The translations under genes were made by a program, and so were the position numbers. Below, in pieces: positions 29,461 to 38,709 of a DNA stretch of 64,000 nt (its first letter is position 1; each line of letters opens with the position of its first letter). Under the pieces are notes generated by a model. That model had not been told where the DNA came from and made no database searches. It saw only the letters and a list, made by a program, of their open reading frames with translations. The stretch is taken from positions 1,984,001-2,048,000 of the forward strand of contig NZ_CP039143.1 of assembly GCF_013343215.1 (NCBI RefSeq). Direction: 5' to 3'. This DNA comes from Acinetobacter sp. 10FS3-1 (GTDB lineage Bacteria > Pseudomonadota > Gammaproteobacteria > Pseudomonadales > Moraxellaceae).

Positions 29461-29837
29461 CTCTGCCTCGAATAAAAATAGTTGAAAAATAGAAGTTACA
29501 TAGAATAGCAGATTCCCCAGTCGAATCGTAGCTTAAAGACTGGGTGGAATTGGCTTTTCTGAAGAAAATTTACAGTATATAGCTCTTTTTTATTTTTTCT
29601 CTTTACCGCCTTTTAGCCCGGCTCTCGTTCATTTTTGAAAACGATTTCTTCTTTTATTAAAGCCAAGCTTCATATATTCAATAGCAACCTCGATTGCGGC
29701 GGCTGTCTTTCCTGAAATTAGACCAATAGCTAACTGTTTTTTATGCTGCCAGCTTTTAAGCTAGTACCCAGATTGAAACTCATCTTTCAATCACGAACTA
29801 ATGACTTTGGCATGTCGGATAAGAATGAGTAAAAAAT
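29461..29837. other. Divergent intergenic region holding a short remnant
   Basis: This is the region upstream of both lysS and the plus-strand esterase-like gene. On the minus strand, 29629-29820 reads as a gene tail with two in-frame stops. The rest is AT-rich promoter sequence. Confidence 0.4.
29629..29820 (-). pseudogene. C-terminal gene remnant, unidentified
   Basis: One minus-strand frame reads RHAKVISS, stop, LKDEFQSGY, stop, LKSWQHKKQLAIGLISGKT then AAAIEVAIEYMKLGFNKRR and a final stop. The first stop is a TGA that differs from the Arg codon CGA by one base. The composition is protein-like, so I read it as the decayed end of a gene. No family was recognised. Confidence 0.35.
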
Positions 29838-30332
29838 ATGTCTAAAATCTTATTTTTGCATGGCTTGGACTCTTGTAAAAAATCTTCGAAATTTCACGCA
29901 ATTAATACAACACAAAAATACTGTATTGATGTGGATTACCGCAATCTGAGCTATAGCTCCGTGGCCGATTTTTATCATGACACTATTAAAATGATTAAGC
30001 CGGATATTCTGGTTGGCCACAGCCTGGGAGGATATTGGGCACTCAAAATGTCACAGGCCCATCAACTTCCCTGTATCGTAGCAAATCCGAGTCTGCAACC
30101 GAATTTCCGTGATGATTATCCGATCATCTCTGATCAGGATTTACAGCATGATATTCCACAGTTTGCCTATCTTGAACTGGGCGATGAGATCCTGGATATG
30201 CATGCTGTACAGATCTGCCTAGAAGACTATATGCAAATTCAGGCAATTGAAGGGGGTCATCATCGTCTAGCACACCCCGAACAGCTCAATCAACTGATTC
30301 AGGAAGTCGAAAAGCACTTTATCAGACAATAA
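29838..30332 (+). CDS. YqiA/YcfP-type alpha/beta-fold hydrolase
   Basis: This 164-aa small alpha/beta hydrolase has the start ILFLHGLDS (oxyanion-hole region), the nucleophile elbow GHSLGGYWA (Ser near residue 62), and a late GGHHRLAHPEQL that supplies the catalytic His, as in the YqiA/UPF0227 family of small esterases. The natural substrate is unknown. It is convergent with apt and shares its terminator region. Confidence 0.8.
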   Translation: MSKILFLHGLDSCKKSSKFHAINTTQKYCIDVDYRNLSYSSVADFYHDTIKMIKPDILVGHSLGGYWALKMSQAHQLPCIVANPSLQPNFRDDYPIISDQDLQHDIPQFAYLELGDEILDMHAVQICLEDYMQIQAIEGGHHRLAHPEQLNQLIQEVEKHFIRQ

Positions 30333-30390
30333 AAAAGCTCCTCGTTCATCTGCCTTCCCAAAACTGGACGGTTTGACTGAGGAGCTTTGA
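30331..30390 (-). terminator. apt terminator (long-loop hairpin)
   Basis: GAGGAGCTTT and its complement AAAGCTCCTC pair across a loop of about 35 nt; the minus strand ends in six T residues. It lies between two convergent genes and may serve both. Confidence 0.65.
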
Positions 30391-30414
30391 TCTGGAAATC
30401 CAGATCTATTTAAC

Positions 30415-30957
30415 TTAAGCCACCGCAACCTTAGGTTGAGATTTATCATCCAGTACTGACCAGATTTCTAAGCCCAGGTTTGCATGCGAATCAGGCAAAT
30501 CGAGGAAAACACTAGCACCCAGTACTTCATGCTGACATTTTTTAGCCAGTTCATTTACTGCCTTTAATGTACCGCCAGTCGCCAGAACATCATCTACAAT
30601 AATGATTTTTTGTGGCTCAATTTCAGCAGACATTTCCAGACGGTCCACCCCATACTCCAGGCTATACCCCACCCCAATCACTGGAGGCGGTAGCTTGCCA
30701 GCTTTACGCACTAACAATAAGCCCTTTCCTGTACGCTGTGCCAATAAGCTGGCCAGTACAAAGCCACGCGCTTCTACGGCTAGAAAGCTATCTACTGCTG
30801 CCAGTTTGTCGGCTGGAATGCTCTCGATTAATGCATCAGTGAGTTGACTAATATCGCTGGTGAATAAAGGTGTCAGGTCAAAGAAACAGATCCCCGGTTT
30901 TGGGAAATCCTGAACAGTACGAATGTTAGACCACAATGAAGTAGACAAATTGCTCAT
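30415..30957 (-). CDS. apt: Adenine phosphoribosyltransferase
   Basis: This purine-salvage enzyme of 180 aa converts adenine and PRPP to AMP. The PRPP-binding motif IIIVDDVLATGGTLKAV is at about residues 118-134, and the early segment DFPKPGICFFDLTPLF is the APRT signature. The EARGFVLASLLAQRTGKG stretch forms the base-binding part. It is monocistronic. Confidence 0.96.
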   Translation of the reverse strand: MSNLSTSLWSNIRTVQDFPKPGICFFDLTPLFTSDISQLTDALIESIPADKLAAVDSFLAVEARGFVLASLLAQRTGKGLLLVRKAGKLPPPVIGVGYSLEYGVDRLEMSAEIEPQKIIIVDDVLATGGTLKAVNELAKKCQHEVLGASVFLDLPDSHANLGLEIWSVLDDKSQPKVAVA

Positions 30958-31438
30958 GGGAGATTCTTAAACATGAAAATGAATAGTTGTATATTAGACT
31001 AAAGGGTCAAAACAAACAAGGACAAACGCCTAAATATAAGACAATATTAAATTATAAGATTTTGATATTAATAATTTAATTTATTTTTTAAAAATATTTT
31101 CTAAAATCGTGCAAATTGATTAAAAATCCATCAAGTCAGAATACTTCAAGAAATATACAGTCTCCTGAATACTTTGGTGGGTTTTGATTTTAGGCTGAAT
31201 CGTGCTGCTCTGACCGTATGCTTGAAATACAGATTTAGCCCTTTCATCGATAAAATTTGGCCTGAGTTGCCATTCCGATCTTAATTTCACTGTTTAAACT
31301 CTTATTCGCTTTACTTTCTGAACGGAACTGCGTAAAAATTTAGCCCAATATGTTCACTATTAAAGTCATATTATTTTAGAGTCGTGCACGTTATAGTTTT
31401 TAGCTGACTCCTACAGGTGGTCAGTTTTGGAGAGTTAC
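30958..31438. other. Intergenic region upstream of apt and rubA
   Basis: This AT-rich gap of 480 bp carries the promoters of apt (minus) and rubA (plus). It also contains a 56-codon minus-strand frame (listed separately). A small hairpin CTGAC/GTCAG lies about 25 bp before the rubA start. No other feature was recognised. Confidence 0.4.
31120..31290 (-). CDS. Possible 56-aa protein or gene remnant
   Basis: From a GTG at 31290 (AAGAG 8 bp upstream) a frame of 56 codons runs to TAA. The composition looks protein-like: it opens MKLRSEWQLRPNFIDER and continues through VFQAYGQSS to an end in YFLKYSDLMDF. It has no recognised family, and it may instead be the tail of a decayed larger gene. Confidence 0.3.
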   Translation of the reverse strand: MKLRSEWQLRPNFIDERAKSVFQAYGQSSTIQPKIKTHQSIQETVYFLKYSDLMDF

Positions 31439-31603
31439 ATGAAAAAATATCAATGCATCGTATGTGGATGGATTTACGACGAAGCACTGGGGTGGCCTCA
31501 GGATGGAATTGTTGCCGGTACCAAATGGGAAGATATTCCAGATGACTGGACTTGCCCAGATTGTGGCGTATCAAAAGCTGATTTCGAAATGATTGAAGTC
31601 TGA
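31439..31603 (+). CDS. rubA: Rubredoxin
   Basis: This is a 54-aa iron protein that carries one electron, supplying alkane hydroxylase in Acinetobacter. The four iron-ligating cysteines appear as CIVCG (residues 6 and 9) and CPDCG (residues 39 and 42), with the typical [12 protein letters not shown] and [11 protein letters not shown] core. The ribosome-binding site GGAG lies 6 bp before the ATG. It is the first gene of the rubA-rubB pair; a terminator hairpin lies between them. Confidence 0.97.
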   Translation: MKKYQCIVCGWIYDEALGWPQDGIVAGTKWEDIPDDWTCPDCGVSKADFEMIEV

Positions 31604-31615
31604 TCATGTCCTCTT

Positions 31616-31642
31616 AAAGACCATGCTGAATGGTCTTTTTTT
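31616..31642 (+). terminator. Intrinsic terminator between rubA and rubB
   Basis: The stem AAAGACCAT/ATGGTCTTT has a 5-nt loop and is followed by a T-run. It ends about 50 bp before the rubB start, inside what is otherwise an operon. Confidence 0.75.
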
Positions 31643-31693
31643 ATGTCCTTTAAAAAATTTATAAATTTAATTTTAAAAAGTCTGGAGAATATT

Positions 31694-32872
31694 ATGCATC
31701 CTATCGTCATCATTGGTTCCGGAATGGCCGGTTATGCCGTCGCACGTGAATTTCGCAAGCTTAATCCAGACCATGAACTTGTTATGATTTGTGCTGATGA
31801 TGCGATCAATTATGCAAAACCGACTCTTTCAAATGCACTGGCAGGGAACAAGGCACCTGAGCAGATTCCTTTAGGGGATGCTGAAAAAATGTCGGTACAA
31901 CTCAATATGCAAATCCGGCAACATACCTGGGTAAAAGCGATTGACCCAGAACAGCATCAGCTACACTTAGAAAAAGATGGACAGGAAAGTCTGCAACCCT
32001 ACTCAAAACTGGTTCTGGCGGTGGGGGCTAATCCAGTACGTTTGGCAATTGCCGGCGATGCCAGCGACGAAATTCATGTGGTTAACAACCTGAACGACTA
32101 CAAAGCATTCCGCCAAAATCTGGCCAATCGTAAAGACAAACGTGTGGTAATTCTAGGTGCTGGTCTAATTGGCTGCGAATTTGCCAATGACCTGCAACAT
32201 ACCGAACATCAGGTGACTGTTATTGACCTTGCACCTCGACCACTGGGCCGCCTTTTACCTGCGCATGTGGCTGAAGTGTTCCAGCAGCATCTTGAAGAAA
32301 CAGGTATACATTTTGTGCTGGGCACCACAGTTGAGAAAGTCTCCAAAATGGACAATGCAGATTATCTGGTCACGCTGGCGAATGGTCAATCACTGGTCGC
32401 CGATGTGGTTCTGTCTGCGGTAGGCTTGCAGCCAAATATTTCTGTCGCGAAAAAAGCTGATATTCATAGCAGTCGCGGGATTCTAACCAATGCCCTGCTA
32501 GAAACCAATCAGCCGGATATTTATGCTGTCGGAGACTGTGCTGAAGTAAACGGCATCCTGCTGCCTTATGTCATGCCCATCATGCAACAGGCACGTGCTC
32601 TGGCCAAAACCTTAAATGGCGAGCATACCGCAGTGCATTATCCAGCCATGCCGGTTGCAGTAAAAACACCAGCAGCACCATTGACCGTATTAGCGGCACC
32701 TGCTGAAGTCAATGTGACTTGGGAAACGGAAGAGCTGGAAGATGGCATGATTGCCAAAGCAATAGATGTAGAGGGTGTATTGCGTGGTTTCGTATTATTA
32801 GGGGCGACAGCAGCCAAGCAACGCCTGACCTTGAGCAAACTTGTTCCTGACTTGATTCCAGCAACTCTTTAG
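31694..32872 (+). CDS. rubB: Rubredoxin-NAD(+) reductase
   Basis: This 392-aa FAD flavoprotein transfers electrons from NADH to rubredoxin. The FAD motif GSGMAGYAVA is at the N-terminus, the NADH-binding motif VVILGAGLIGCEFANDL is near residue 150, and the second FAD motif DIYAVGDCAE is near residue 280. The start 31694 (MHPIVIIGSG) is chosen for its GGAG site and family length; the frame extends 17 codons upstream without support. It is followed by the esterase gene and oxyR on the same strand. Confidence 0.96.
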   Translation: MHPIVIIGSGMAGYAVAREFRKLNPDHELVMICADDAINYAKPTLSNALAGNKAPEQIPLGDAEKMSVQLNMQIRQHTWVKAIDPEQHQLHLEKDGQESLQPYSKLVLAVGANPVRLAIAGDASDEIHVVNNLNDYKAFRQNLANRKDKRVVILGAGLIGCEFANDLQHTEHQVTVIDLAPRPLGRLLPAHVAEVFQQHLEETGIHFVLGTTVEKVSKMDNADYLVTLANGQSLVADVVLSAVGLQPNISVAKKADIHSSRGILTNALLETNQPDIYAVGDCAEVNGILLPYVMPIMQQARALAKTLNGEHTAVHYPAMPVAVKTPAAPLTVLAAPAEVNVTWETEELEDGMIAKAIDVEGVLRGFVLLGATAAKQRLTLSKLVPDLIPATL

Positions 32873-32931
32873 ATGTTTAATATATGAAGGACGTTTTTTA
32901 AACGAAATGTCCTTTAATTAGGAAGCTTATC

Positions 32932-33870
32932 ATGCATAGTGCGCTGCAGTTTAACCACTCCCCTTATACATCTTTTATGCGTGAAACCAAGGTTGATCTT
33001 GGTAATGGTATTGAATTACATGTAGAAGTAGGCGGAGAACCGGATCACCCCCCTATTTTGCTGATTATGGGACTCGGTGCACAGATGCTGTACTGGCCTG
33101 ATTTTTTCTGTAAATCGCTGATTGATCAAGGCTATTATATCGTTCGTTTTGACAACCGCGATATTGGTCTGTCATCCAAGATCCATCATAAAGGCCCGCG
33201 CCTGAATACCTTTAAAATGATGAGCCGTTTTATGCTCGGTCTGGGCAATCAGGGAGCACCCTATAACCTGTATGACATGACTGAAGATGTTAGCTTGCTG
33301 ATCGATAAACTGGAGCTTGGGCAGGTCTATGTGCTGGGCGCTTCCATGGGCGGCATGATTGCACAGATTCTGGCAGCCCGCCACCCGGAGCAGGTCAAGA
33401 AACTCGGCCTGCTGTTTACCAGCAATAACCAGCCGCTATTGCCTCCTCCTTTTCCAAAGCAGCTCTTTAGTTTAATTGACAAACCGGCCTCAACAGATGA
33501 AGATGGCATCGTAGATCATAGCCTGAAACTGTTTAAGCTGATCGGTTCGCCGGGTTATGTCAATCACGTGGAAGCGATTCAGACAGCCCGCAAGTTGTAT
33601 AAACGGAGTTACCATCCGGCGGGTGTACTTCAACAGTTTTTAGCAATATTATGTACAGGTTCATTGCTGCAACTGGACAAGCAAATCAAGCAGGATACCC
33701 TGGTGGTTCATGGGGCTCGTGATCGATTGCTACCTCCTAGTCATGGCAAGGCTGTTGCCAAAGCAATTCCAGGGGCTAAATTTGAATTAATTGAAGGAAT
33801 GGGGCATGATATCCCTCCTCATTTTATTCCACATCTTAGCGAATTATTTGCTGATCATTTTAAATCATAA
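32932..33870 (+). CDS. estB: Alpha/beta-hydrolase esterase (EstB-like)
   Basis: This 312-aa alpha/beta hydrolase has the nucleophile Ser138 in GASMGGM, the oxyanion region IMGLGAQMLYW near residue 45, the catalytic Asp probably in VVHGARDRLLPP and the His in IEGMGHDIPP. It occupies the position of the esterase gene between rubB and oxyR in A. baylyi ADP1. The gene starts 60 bp after rubB and ends 14 bp before oxyR, so the four genes may be partly cotranscribed. Confidence 0.88.
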   Translation: MHSALQFNHSPYTSFMRETKVDLGNGIELHVEVGGEPDHPPILLIMGLGAQMLYWPDFFCKSLIDQGYYIVRFDNRDIGLSSKIHHKGPRLNTFKMMSRFMLGLGNQGAPYNLYDMTEDVSLLIDKLELGQVYVLGASMGGMIAQILAARHPEQVKKLGLLFTSNNQPLLPPPFPKQLFSLIDKPASTDEDGIVDHSLKLFKLIGSPGYVNHVEAIQTARKLYKRSYHPAGVLQQFLAILCTGSLLQLDKQIKQDTLVVHGARDRLLPPSHGKAVAKAIPGAKFELIEGMGHDIPPHFIPHLSELFADHFKS

Positions 33871-33883
33871 ATATTAGGACACT

Positions 33884-34792
33884 ATGGCTGCATTACCATC
33901 CCTAAGACAGCTGTCATACCTTGTAACACTGTCAGAGACGCTGCATTTTACAGAAGCTGCTCGCCGTTCATTTGTGACCCAGTCAACCCTGTCTGGTGGC
34001 ATTATGGAACTCGAGCGTTTACTGGGTGGCGTACTTGTTGAGCGCGACCGTCAGAATGTACGTTTAACTCCTCTTGGTGAGCAAGTGGTTGCACGTGCTC
34101 GTGTTCTATTGGCTGATGCCCAGGACTTGATGCGTTTAAGTCGTGAGATGAGTGAGCCCCTTACCGGCGATTTGCATCTCGGTGTCATTCCAACCATTGC
34201 ACCGTTTATTCTGTCGCAATTACTGGATGAAGTTCATAAACAGTTGCCAAAAATCCAGCTGCATCTGCATGAAGCACAAAGTGAGAAGATTGTAGAGAAA
34301 CTGGAACACGGCAATCTGGACATGGTGGTACTGGCACTGCCTTTTGATACACGCGGCCTGAAAGTAGCCGAGATTAATAAAGAAAATCTGTATCTGGTGC
34401 ACCATAAGTCTGATCAAGCTTCGGCTCAGGCAGATAAGCTAGAAAATCTGGATCTGTCACGCCTGATGCTGCTTGAAGAAGGTCACTGTTTACGTGATCA
34501 TGCACTCAGTGCCTGTCCAATCGGCGAACGTAAAAATGATCATCGTTTAAAAGCCAGCTCTTTACCGACACTAATCGAAATGGTTTCTGCAAATCTTGGT
34601 TTTACCTTGCTGCCTGAAATCGCGCTATATAGCAGTATGATCAAGGCCAATCCTGAGTTACAAGTCAAAGCCATTCAGGCGGCCCCTAGCCGGACCTTGG
34701 CCTTAGTGACTCGCAAAAGTACACCGCTACAAAGCGAGTTCGACATGCTATTACAAATTTTGCAAAAAATTACCCAGCACCCGGCGGACTAA
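33884..34792 (+). CDS. oxyR: Hydrogen-peroxide sensing LysR-type regulator OxyR
   Basis: This 302-aa LysR-family regulator has an N-terminal winged helix-turn-helix (residues 5-64, FTEAARRSFVTQSTLSGGI) and a C-terminal sensor domain. The two redox cysteines are present as Cys202 and Cys211 in HCLRDHALSAC, the spacing of E. coli Cys199 and Cys208, so it should form the peroxide-induced disulphide. It controls oxidative-stress genes such as catalase and alkyl hydroperoxide reductase. Confidence 0.96.
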   Translation: MAALPSLRQLSYLVTLSETLHFTEAARRSFVTQSTLSGGIMELERLLGGVLVERDRQNVRLTPLGEQVVARARVLLADAQDLMRLSREMSEPLTGDLHLGVIPTIAPFILSQLLDEVHKQLPKIQLHLHEAQSEKIVEKLEHGNLDMVVLALPFDTRGLKVAEINKENLYLVHHKSDQASAQADKLENLDLSRLMLLEEGHCLRDHALSACPIGERKNDHRLKASSLPTLIEMVSANLGFTLLPEIALYSSMIKANPELQVKAIQAAPSRTLALVTRKSTPLQSEFDMLLQILQKITQHPAD

Positions 34793-34815
34793 AACAAGAT
34801 TCACTACCTGTACAT

Positions 34816-34843
34816 AAAAAGGAGCTTACATCGCTCCTTTTTT
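34816..34843 (+). terminator. oxyR terminator
   Basis: The stem AAAAAGGAGC/GCTCCTTTTT has a 7-nt loop, followed by T residues. Confidence 0.85.
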
Positions 34844-34884
34844 ATTGCAACAAGATTTAATAAACCAGAATCTCTGATAAAAAA

Positions 34885-34914
34885 CACAAGAGACTGTATT
34901 TACAGTCTCTTTTT
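34885..34914. terminator. Terminator between oxyR and ppk
   Basis: AAGAGACTGT/ACAGTCTCTT forms a 10-bp stem with a 4-nt loop. T-rich sequence lies on both sides, so it can stop ppk transcripts and act as a backup for oxyR. Confidence 0.7.
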
Positions 34915-34924
34915 ATCCGCTACT

Positions 34925-37006
34925 TTATTTAAAAATTTCCAGCAGTTCACGCTGGGCATTATGCAGCTTTTCTCCTTCGGCTGGCTGGGCGCGAATCCAG
35001 GTGCCATCGCCTTGTAACAGCCAGGCTTGCTGGTTATCTTTCAGATAGTTCAGTAAACCTTGCTGATAAATCCGTTTTTTTAAGGCTTCATCTTCAACGG
35101 GGAAGCAGGCTTCTACCCGGTTAAACAGGTTACGATCCATCCAGTCGGCACTTGAACAATAAATTTGTGCATTGCCATTATTAGCAAAATAATAAACCCG
35201 CGTATGCTCCAGGAAGCGGCCTACAATCGAACGTACCCGAATATTTTCTGACAGTCCTGCCAAGCCTGGACGCAGGCTGCAAATTGAACGGATAATCAGG
35301 TCAATCTGTACCCCTGCCTGAGATGCTTCGTAAAGCTTATTGATTAACTGCATCTCGGTAAGCGCATTGACTTTGACAATAATCTGCGCTGGCTTGCCTG
35401 CCTTGGCATGGGCAATTTCATTATCAATATAGTTAACTAACTGGGCATGCAAGGTAAATGGTGCATGCAGCAGCTTTTTCAGCTTGGCCATTTTCCCCAT
35501 ACCGGTCAGTTCCTGAAAAATGCGGTGTACATCTTCACAGAGTTCTTTATCCGTTGTCAATAAACCGTAATCGGTATAGATCCGCGCATTACCCGCATGA
35601 TAGTTGCCAGTTCCCAGATGTACATAACGGACCAGTTTGTTATTTTCCCGGCGCACCACCAGAATCATTTTGGCATGGGTTTTATAGCCAACAATTCCAT
35701 AGACCACGACGGCCCCGGCTTCCTGTAAAACATTGGCCACAGCAATATTGGATTCTTCATCAAAGCGAGCACGCAGCTCAATCACCGCAGTTACTTCTTT
35801 GCCATTTCGTGCAGCCTCTGCCAGCACCTGGACAATTTCAGAGTCGGGACCACTACGATACAATGTCTGTTTGATGGCTAGTACTTTCGGATCACGCGCG
35901 GCCTCACGCAACAAAGAAATGACAGGGGCAAAAGATTCAAAGGGATGATGCAGCAAGATATCCTGCTTTTGTATGGCACTGAAAATATTTTCATATTTTC
36001 TCAGTGCTTTGGGAATGATCGGAGTATGTGAATCATAACGTAAATGGGGACGTTTAAAATTCGACAGCAGACGCGCCAGATTGACCGGCCCTGCCACTTT
36101 ATACAGCTGCTCTTCTTCCAGATCAAATTCGTTGAGCAAATAATGATAGATATGCTGCGGACAATTTTCTGTCACTTCCAGACGTACGGCACGGCCAAAA
36201 CGGCGAGAGCTGAGTTCGCCTTTCAGCGCTTTAGCCAAATCTTCCACATCTTCATTTAAAGCCAGATCGGCGTTACGGGTCACGCGAAATTGATAACATC
36301 CCGTCGCGGTCATACCGGGGAACAGATCGGACACATGCTCATGAATAATGGCGGAAAGCATGACATGGTGCTCCTTGCCATCTGTCAGCTCATCTGGCAA
36401 ACGCACGACACGCGGCAATGAACGTGGCGCAGGCACCACAGCCAGATCAATTTGACGGCCAAAGGCATCTTTGCCTTCTAGCGTAACAATAAAGTTCAGC
36501 GACTTGTTTACCAGACGAGGAAATGGATGTGCCGGGTCTAGACTGATGGGGGTCAGGACAGGCGCAACCTGCTCCTGAAAATACTTTTTGACCCAGGCTG
36601 ATTGAGCCGGGGTTAACTCGCCACGGCGCAGAAAACAAATATCTTCTTCTCGTAATTTTGGTAAGATTTCTTCATTTAAAATACGGTATTGACGTTCAAT
36701 TGCAGCATGTGCCGTCTTGGAAATCTGGTCCAGTACCTGCTTGGGCGTCAAACCATCCGGGCTGCGACTTTCATTACCCAGATCAAGCTGCTCCATAACT
36801 CCGGCAACGCGAATTTCAAAAAACTCATCCAGATTGCGCGAAAAAATCAGCAGGAAATTCATGCGTTCGAGCAAGGGGTGTAAAGGATCGACAGCCTGTT
36901 CCAGTACACGTAAATGGAAGTCCAGAATAGACAATTCACGATTAATGTAACGATCATTATATGTATATTCAGTCGGTGCCGAAGTGGTTGTGGCTGCCGT
37001 ATTCAT
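34925..37006 (-). CDS. ppk: Polyphosphate kinase (PPK1)
   Basis: This 693-aa enzyme polymerises the gamma-phosphate of ATP into inorganic polyphosphate. It begins with the N domain ([19 protein letters not shown]), followed by the head domain and two PLD-like catalytic domains. The autophosphorylated His lies in the [19 protein letters not shown] region near residue 440, and a second histidine motif near residue 595 ([11 protein letters not shown]) is intact. It is followed on the same strand by no further gene; mtgA lies upstream. Confidence 0.97.
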   Translation of the reverse strand: MNTAATTTSAPTEYTYNDRYINRELSILDFHLRVLEQAVDPLHPLLERMNFLLIFSRNLDEFFEIRVAGVMEQLDLGNESRSPDGLTPKQVLDQISKTAHAAIERQYRILNEEILPKLREEDICFLRRGELTPAQSAWVKKYFQEQVAPVLTPISLDPAHPFPRLVNKSLNFIVTLEGKDAFGRQIDLAVVPAPRSLPRVVRLPDELTDGKEHHVMLSAIIHEHVSDLFPGMTATGCYQFRVTRNADLALNEDVEDLAKALKGELSSRRFGRAVRLEVTENCPQHIYHYLLNEFDLEEEQLYKVAGPVNLARLLSNFKRPHLRYDSHTPIIPKALRKYENIFSAIQKQDILLHHPFESFAPVISLLREAARDPKVLAIKQTLYRSGPDSEIVQVLAEAARNGKEVTAVIELRARFDEESNIAVANVLQEAGAVVVYGIVGYKTHAKMILVVRRENNKLVRYVHLGTGNYHAGNARIYTDYGLLTTDKELCEDVHRIFQELTGMGKMAKLKKLLHAPFTLHAQLVNYIDNEIAHAKAGKPAQIIVKVNALTEMQLINKLYEASQAGVQIDLIIRSICSLRPGLAGLSENIRVRSIVGRFLEHTRVYYFANNGNAQIYCSSADWMDRNLFNRVEACFPVEDEALKKRIYQQGLLNYLKDNQQAWLLQGDGTWIRAQPAEGEKLHNAQRELLEIFK

Positions 37007-37117
37007 ATGAAACCTACGCTATTTTAAAATTTTGCTTATCTGCTTTAGTATGCTTCAATTTGATGTCATTTTGATAAAAACGCCCAAAAAAATTAGGCTT
37101 TATTTCAAATTACAGGC

Positions 37118-37792
37118 CTAAGGTAATTCGGCATAATTCATATAGCGTTGAATCATACGTTTGCGTGCTTTCAGGGCCGATGAATGGCGATGGTCCTGAA
37201 AATATTTTGGATTGGTCAGAATCGCTGCCAGAAAAACTGCCTGATCACGGCTAAGGCTTTGTGACGTTTTACCAAAATAATGTTTGGCCGCGGCTTCAAC
37301 CCCATAAATATTGTCACCAAACTCGATTGAGTTTAAATAGACTTCCAGAATGCGCTCCTTGGACCACATGCGTTCCATCATCCAGGTAGCGATCGCTTCC
37401 TGACCTTTGCGTACAAAGGAGCGCTTATTTATCAAAAAAAGATTTTTTGCCAATTGCTGGGAAATGGTTGACCCCCCTGCCACCACGCGGCCTTCATTCT
37501 TGTTACGGTTTAATGCGGTCTGGATACCATCCCAGTCAAAGCCATGATGATGAATAAACTTCCCGTCTTCTACCGTAACAATGGCACGCTTCAGGTTCAG
37601 GCTAATTTCGTCATAAGGCCGCCATTGGTGCTGAATGGGTTTGGAAGGCTCAGTCCAGTAATCAATCCGCATCATCATGGTGGTATTCACCGGATTGGTG
37701 CGCCACCAGACCAAACTTGCAAAAATCCACAACTGTATAAGTAAAATCACACTGACGATGATTAAAATCGTGCGGATCAGAAAGGCTTTCAT
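37118..37792 (-). CDS. mtgA: Monofunctional biosynthetic peptidoglycan transglycosylase
   Basis: This 224-aa GT51 glycosyltransferase polymerises lipid II into glycan strands without cross-linking them. A single N-terminal membrane anchor (about residues 5-28) precedes the catalytic domain with Glu75 in [14 protein letters not shown], followed by [15 protein letters not shown] and the KEEILEVYLN-type motif [15 protein letters not shown]. It stands upstream of ppk on the same strand, as in A. baylyi. Confidence 0.95.
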   Translation of the reverse strand: MKAFLIRTILIIVSVILLIQLWIFASLVWWRTNPVNTTMMMRIDYWTEPSKPIQHQWRPYDEISLNLKRAIVTVEDGKFIHHHGFDWDGIQTALNRNKNEGRVVAGGSTISQQLAKNLFLINKRSFVRKGQEAIATWMMERMWSKERILEVYLNSIEFGDNIYGVEAAAKHYFGKTSQSLSRDQAVFLAAILTNPKYFQDHRHSSALKARKRMIQRYMNYAELP

Positions 37793-37870
37793 GTCAGTGC
37801 GTTACTCCTGAATATTTGATTTTTCGTGTTAAGCTTATGCGAAATATACACTCATCGCAAAAAAAATAGC

Positions 37871-38689
37871 ATGTCTAAATACTCTCCACCCACCTCCTAT
37901 CGTAAACCGGAAGTACAACTCTGGTGGATAACTGCGCTCCTGATTGGTATCAATGTCGGCTTATTTGGCTGGCAGGTACTAAGTGGCATGGATATTAGCC
38001 AGCCTAGCTCCAGAGATGCCATTTCCTGGGGAGCGGATTATGCTCCCTTAACTTATCTGGCGGAACCCATACGCTTGTTTAGCAGCATGTTTTTCCATTT
38101 TGGCCTGATTCATCTCATGCTGAATATGTGGGCACTGTATATTTTTGGTAGCGTGGCTGAACAGCTGTTTGGCCGTTTTTACTTTATTGGGCTTTATCTG
38201 TGTGCCGGCCTAATGGGCAGCCTATTTAGCGGTTACATGAACATTCAGGACACTTATGCCTTAATTGAAGGTGGGGTGGCCAATCCTGAGCTTTTACCCA
38301 GCGTGAGTGCTGGCGCTTCTGGAGCTGTCATGGGGCTGGGTGCAGCCCTGACGGTCTTGTCCATATTGCCAATACTGCCTCAACAGCGCTTTATTCTGGA
38401 CAAGAAAACCCTGATCATGGTTATGGGCCTGAACCTCGTGATGGGATTTATGATCAGCGGGATTAATAATGCTGCCCATATCGGCGGTATGATCATGGGG
38501 GCCTGCCTGACCCTGCTCTGGTATCTGCTACAACGACTGCAATGGGGCAAACTGATGCAACTCATTGCCCTGATTCTGGGGGTGGTCGCGTGTGGCCTGC
38601 TCTATCAACATAATCTGGCCTTGCTGGAGCCAATCCGTCCTTTCTGGCAGGACATTCTCCGCCTGATGCAACAGCAGCTGCACATTTAA
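37871..38689 (+). CDS. Rhomboid-family intramembrane serine protease
   Basis: This 272-aa multi-pass membrane protease has the catalytic Ser150 in GASGAVMG and the catalytic His203 in NNAAHIGG, with the HFGLIHLMLNMWAL segment (HxxxN motif in the second helix) and GRFYFIGLYL. A long first loop of 40 residues (about 41-80) is present. The start 37871 (MSKYSPP) is preferred over a GTG at 37826 that would add an unsupported 15 residues; no clear ribosome-binding site is seen. Substrates are unknown. Confidence 0.9.
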   Translation: MSKYSPPTSYRKPEVQLWWITALLIGINVGLFGWQVLSGMDISQPSSRDAISWGADYAPLTYLAEPIRLFSSMFFHFGLIHLMLNMWALYIFGSVAEQLFGRFYFIGLYLCAGLMGSLFSGYMNIQDTYALIEGGVANPELLPSVSAGASGAVMGLGAALTVLSILPILPQQRFILDKKTLIMVMGLNLVMGFMISGINNAAHIGGMIMGACLTLLWYLLQRLQWGKLMQLIALILGVVACGLLYQHNLALLEPIRPFWQDILRLMQQQLHI

Positions 38690-38709
38690 AGCCACAAAGA
38701 AGATGAATC

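Noticed and set aside
31371..31607. 78-codon minus-strand ORF over rubA
   Set aside because: It is antisense to rubredoxin, whose cysteine motifs and ribosome-binding site are clear.
37007..37117. Pho box in front of ppk
   Set aside because: Only one half-site-like TGTCAT is visible, in the wrong orientation and without a second half, unlike the clear element at pit.
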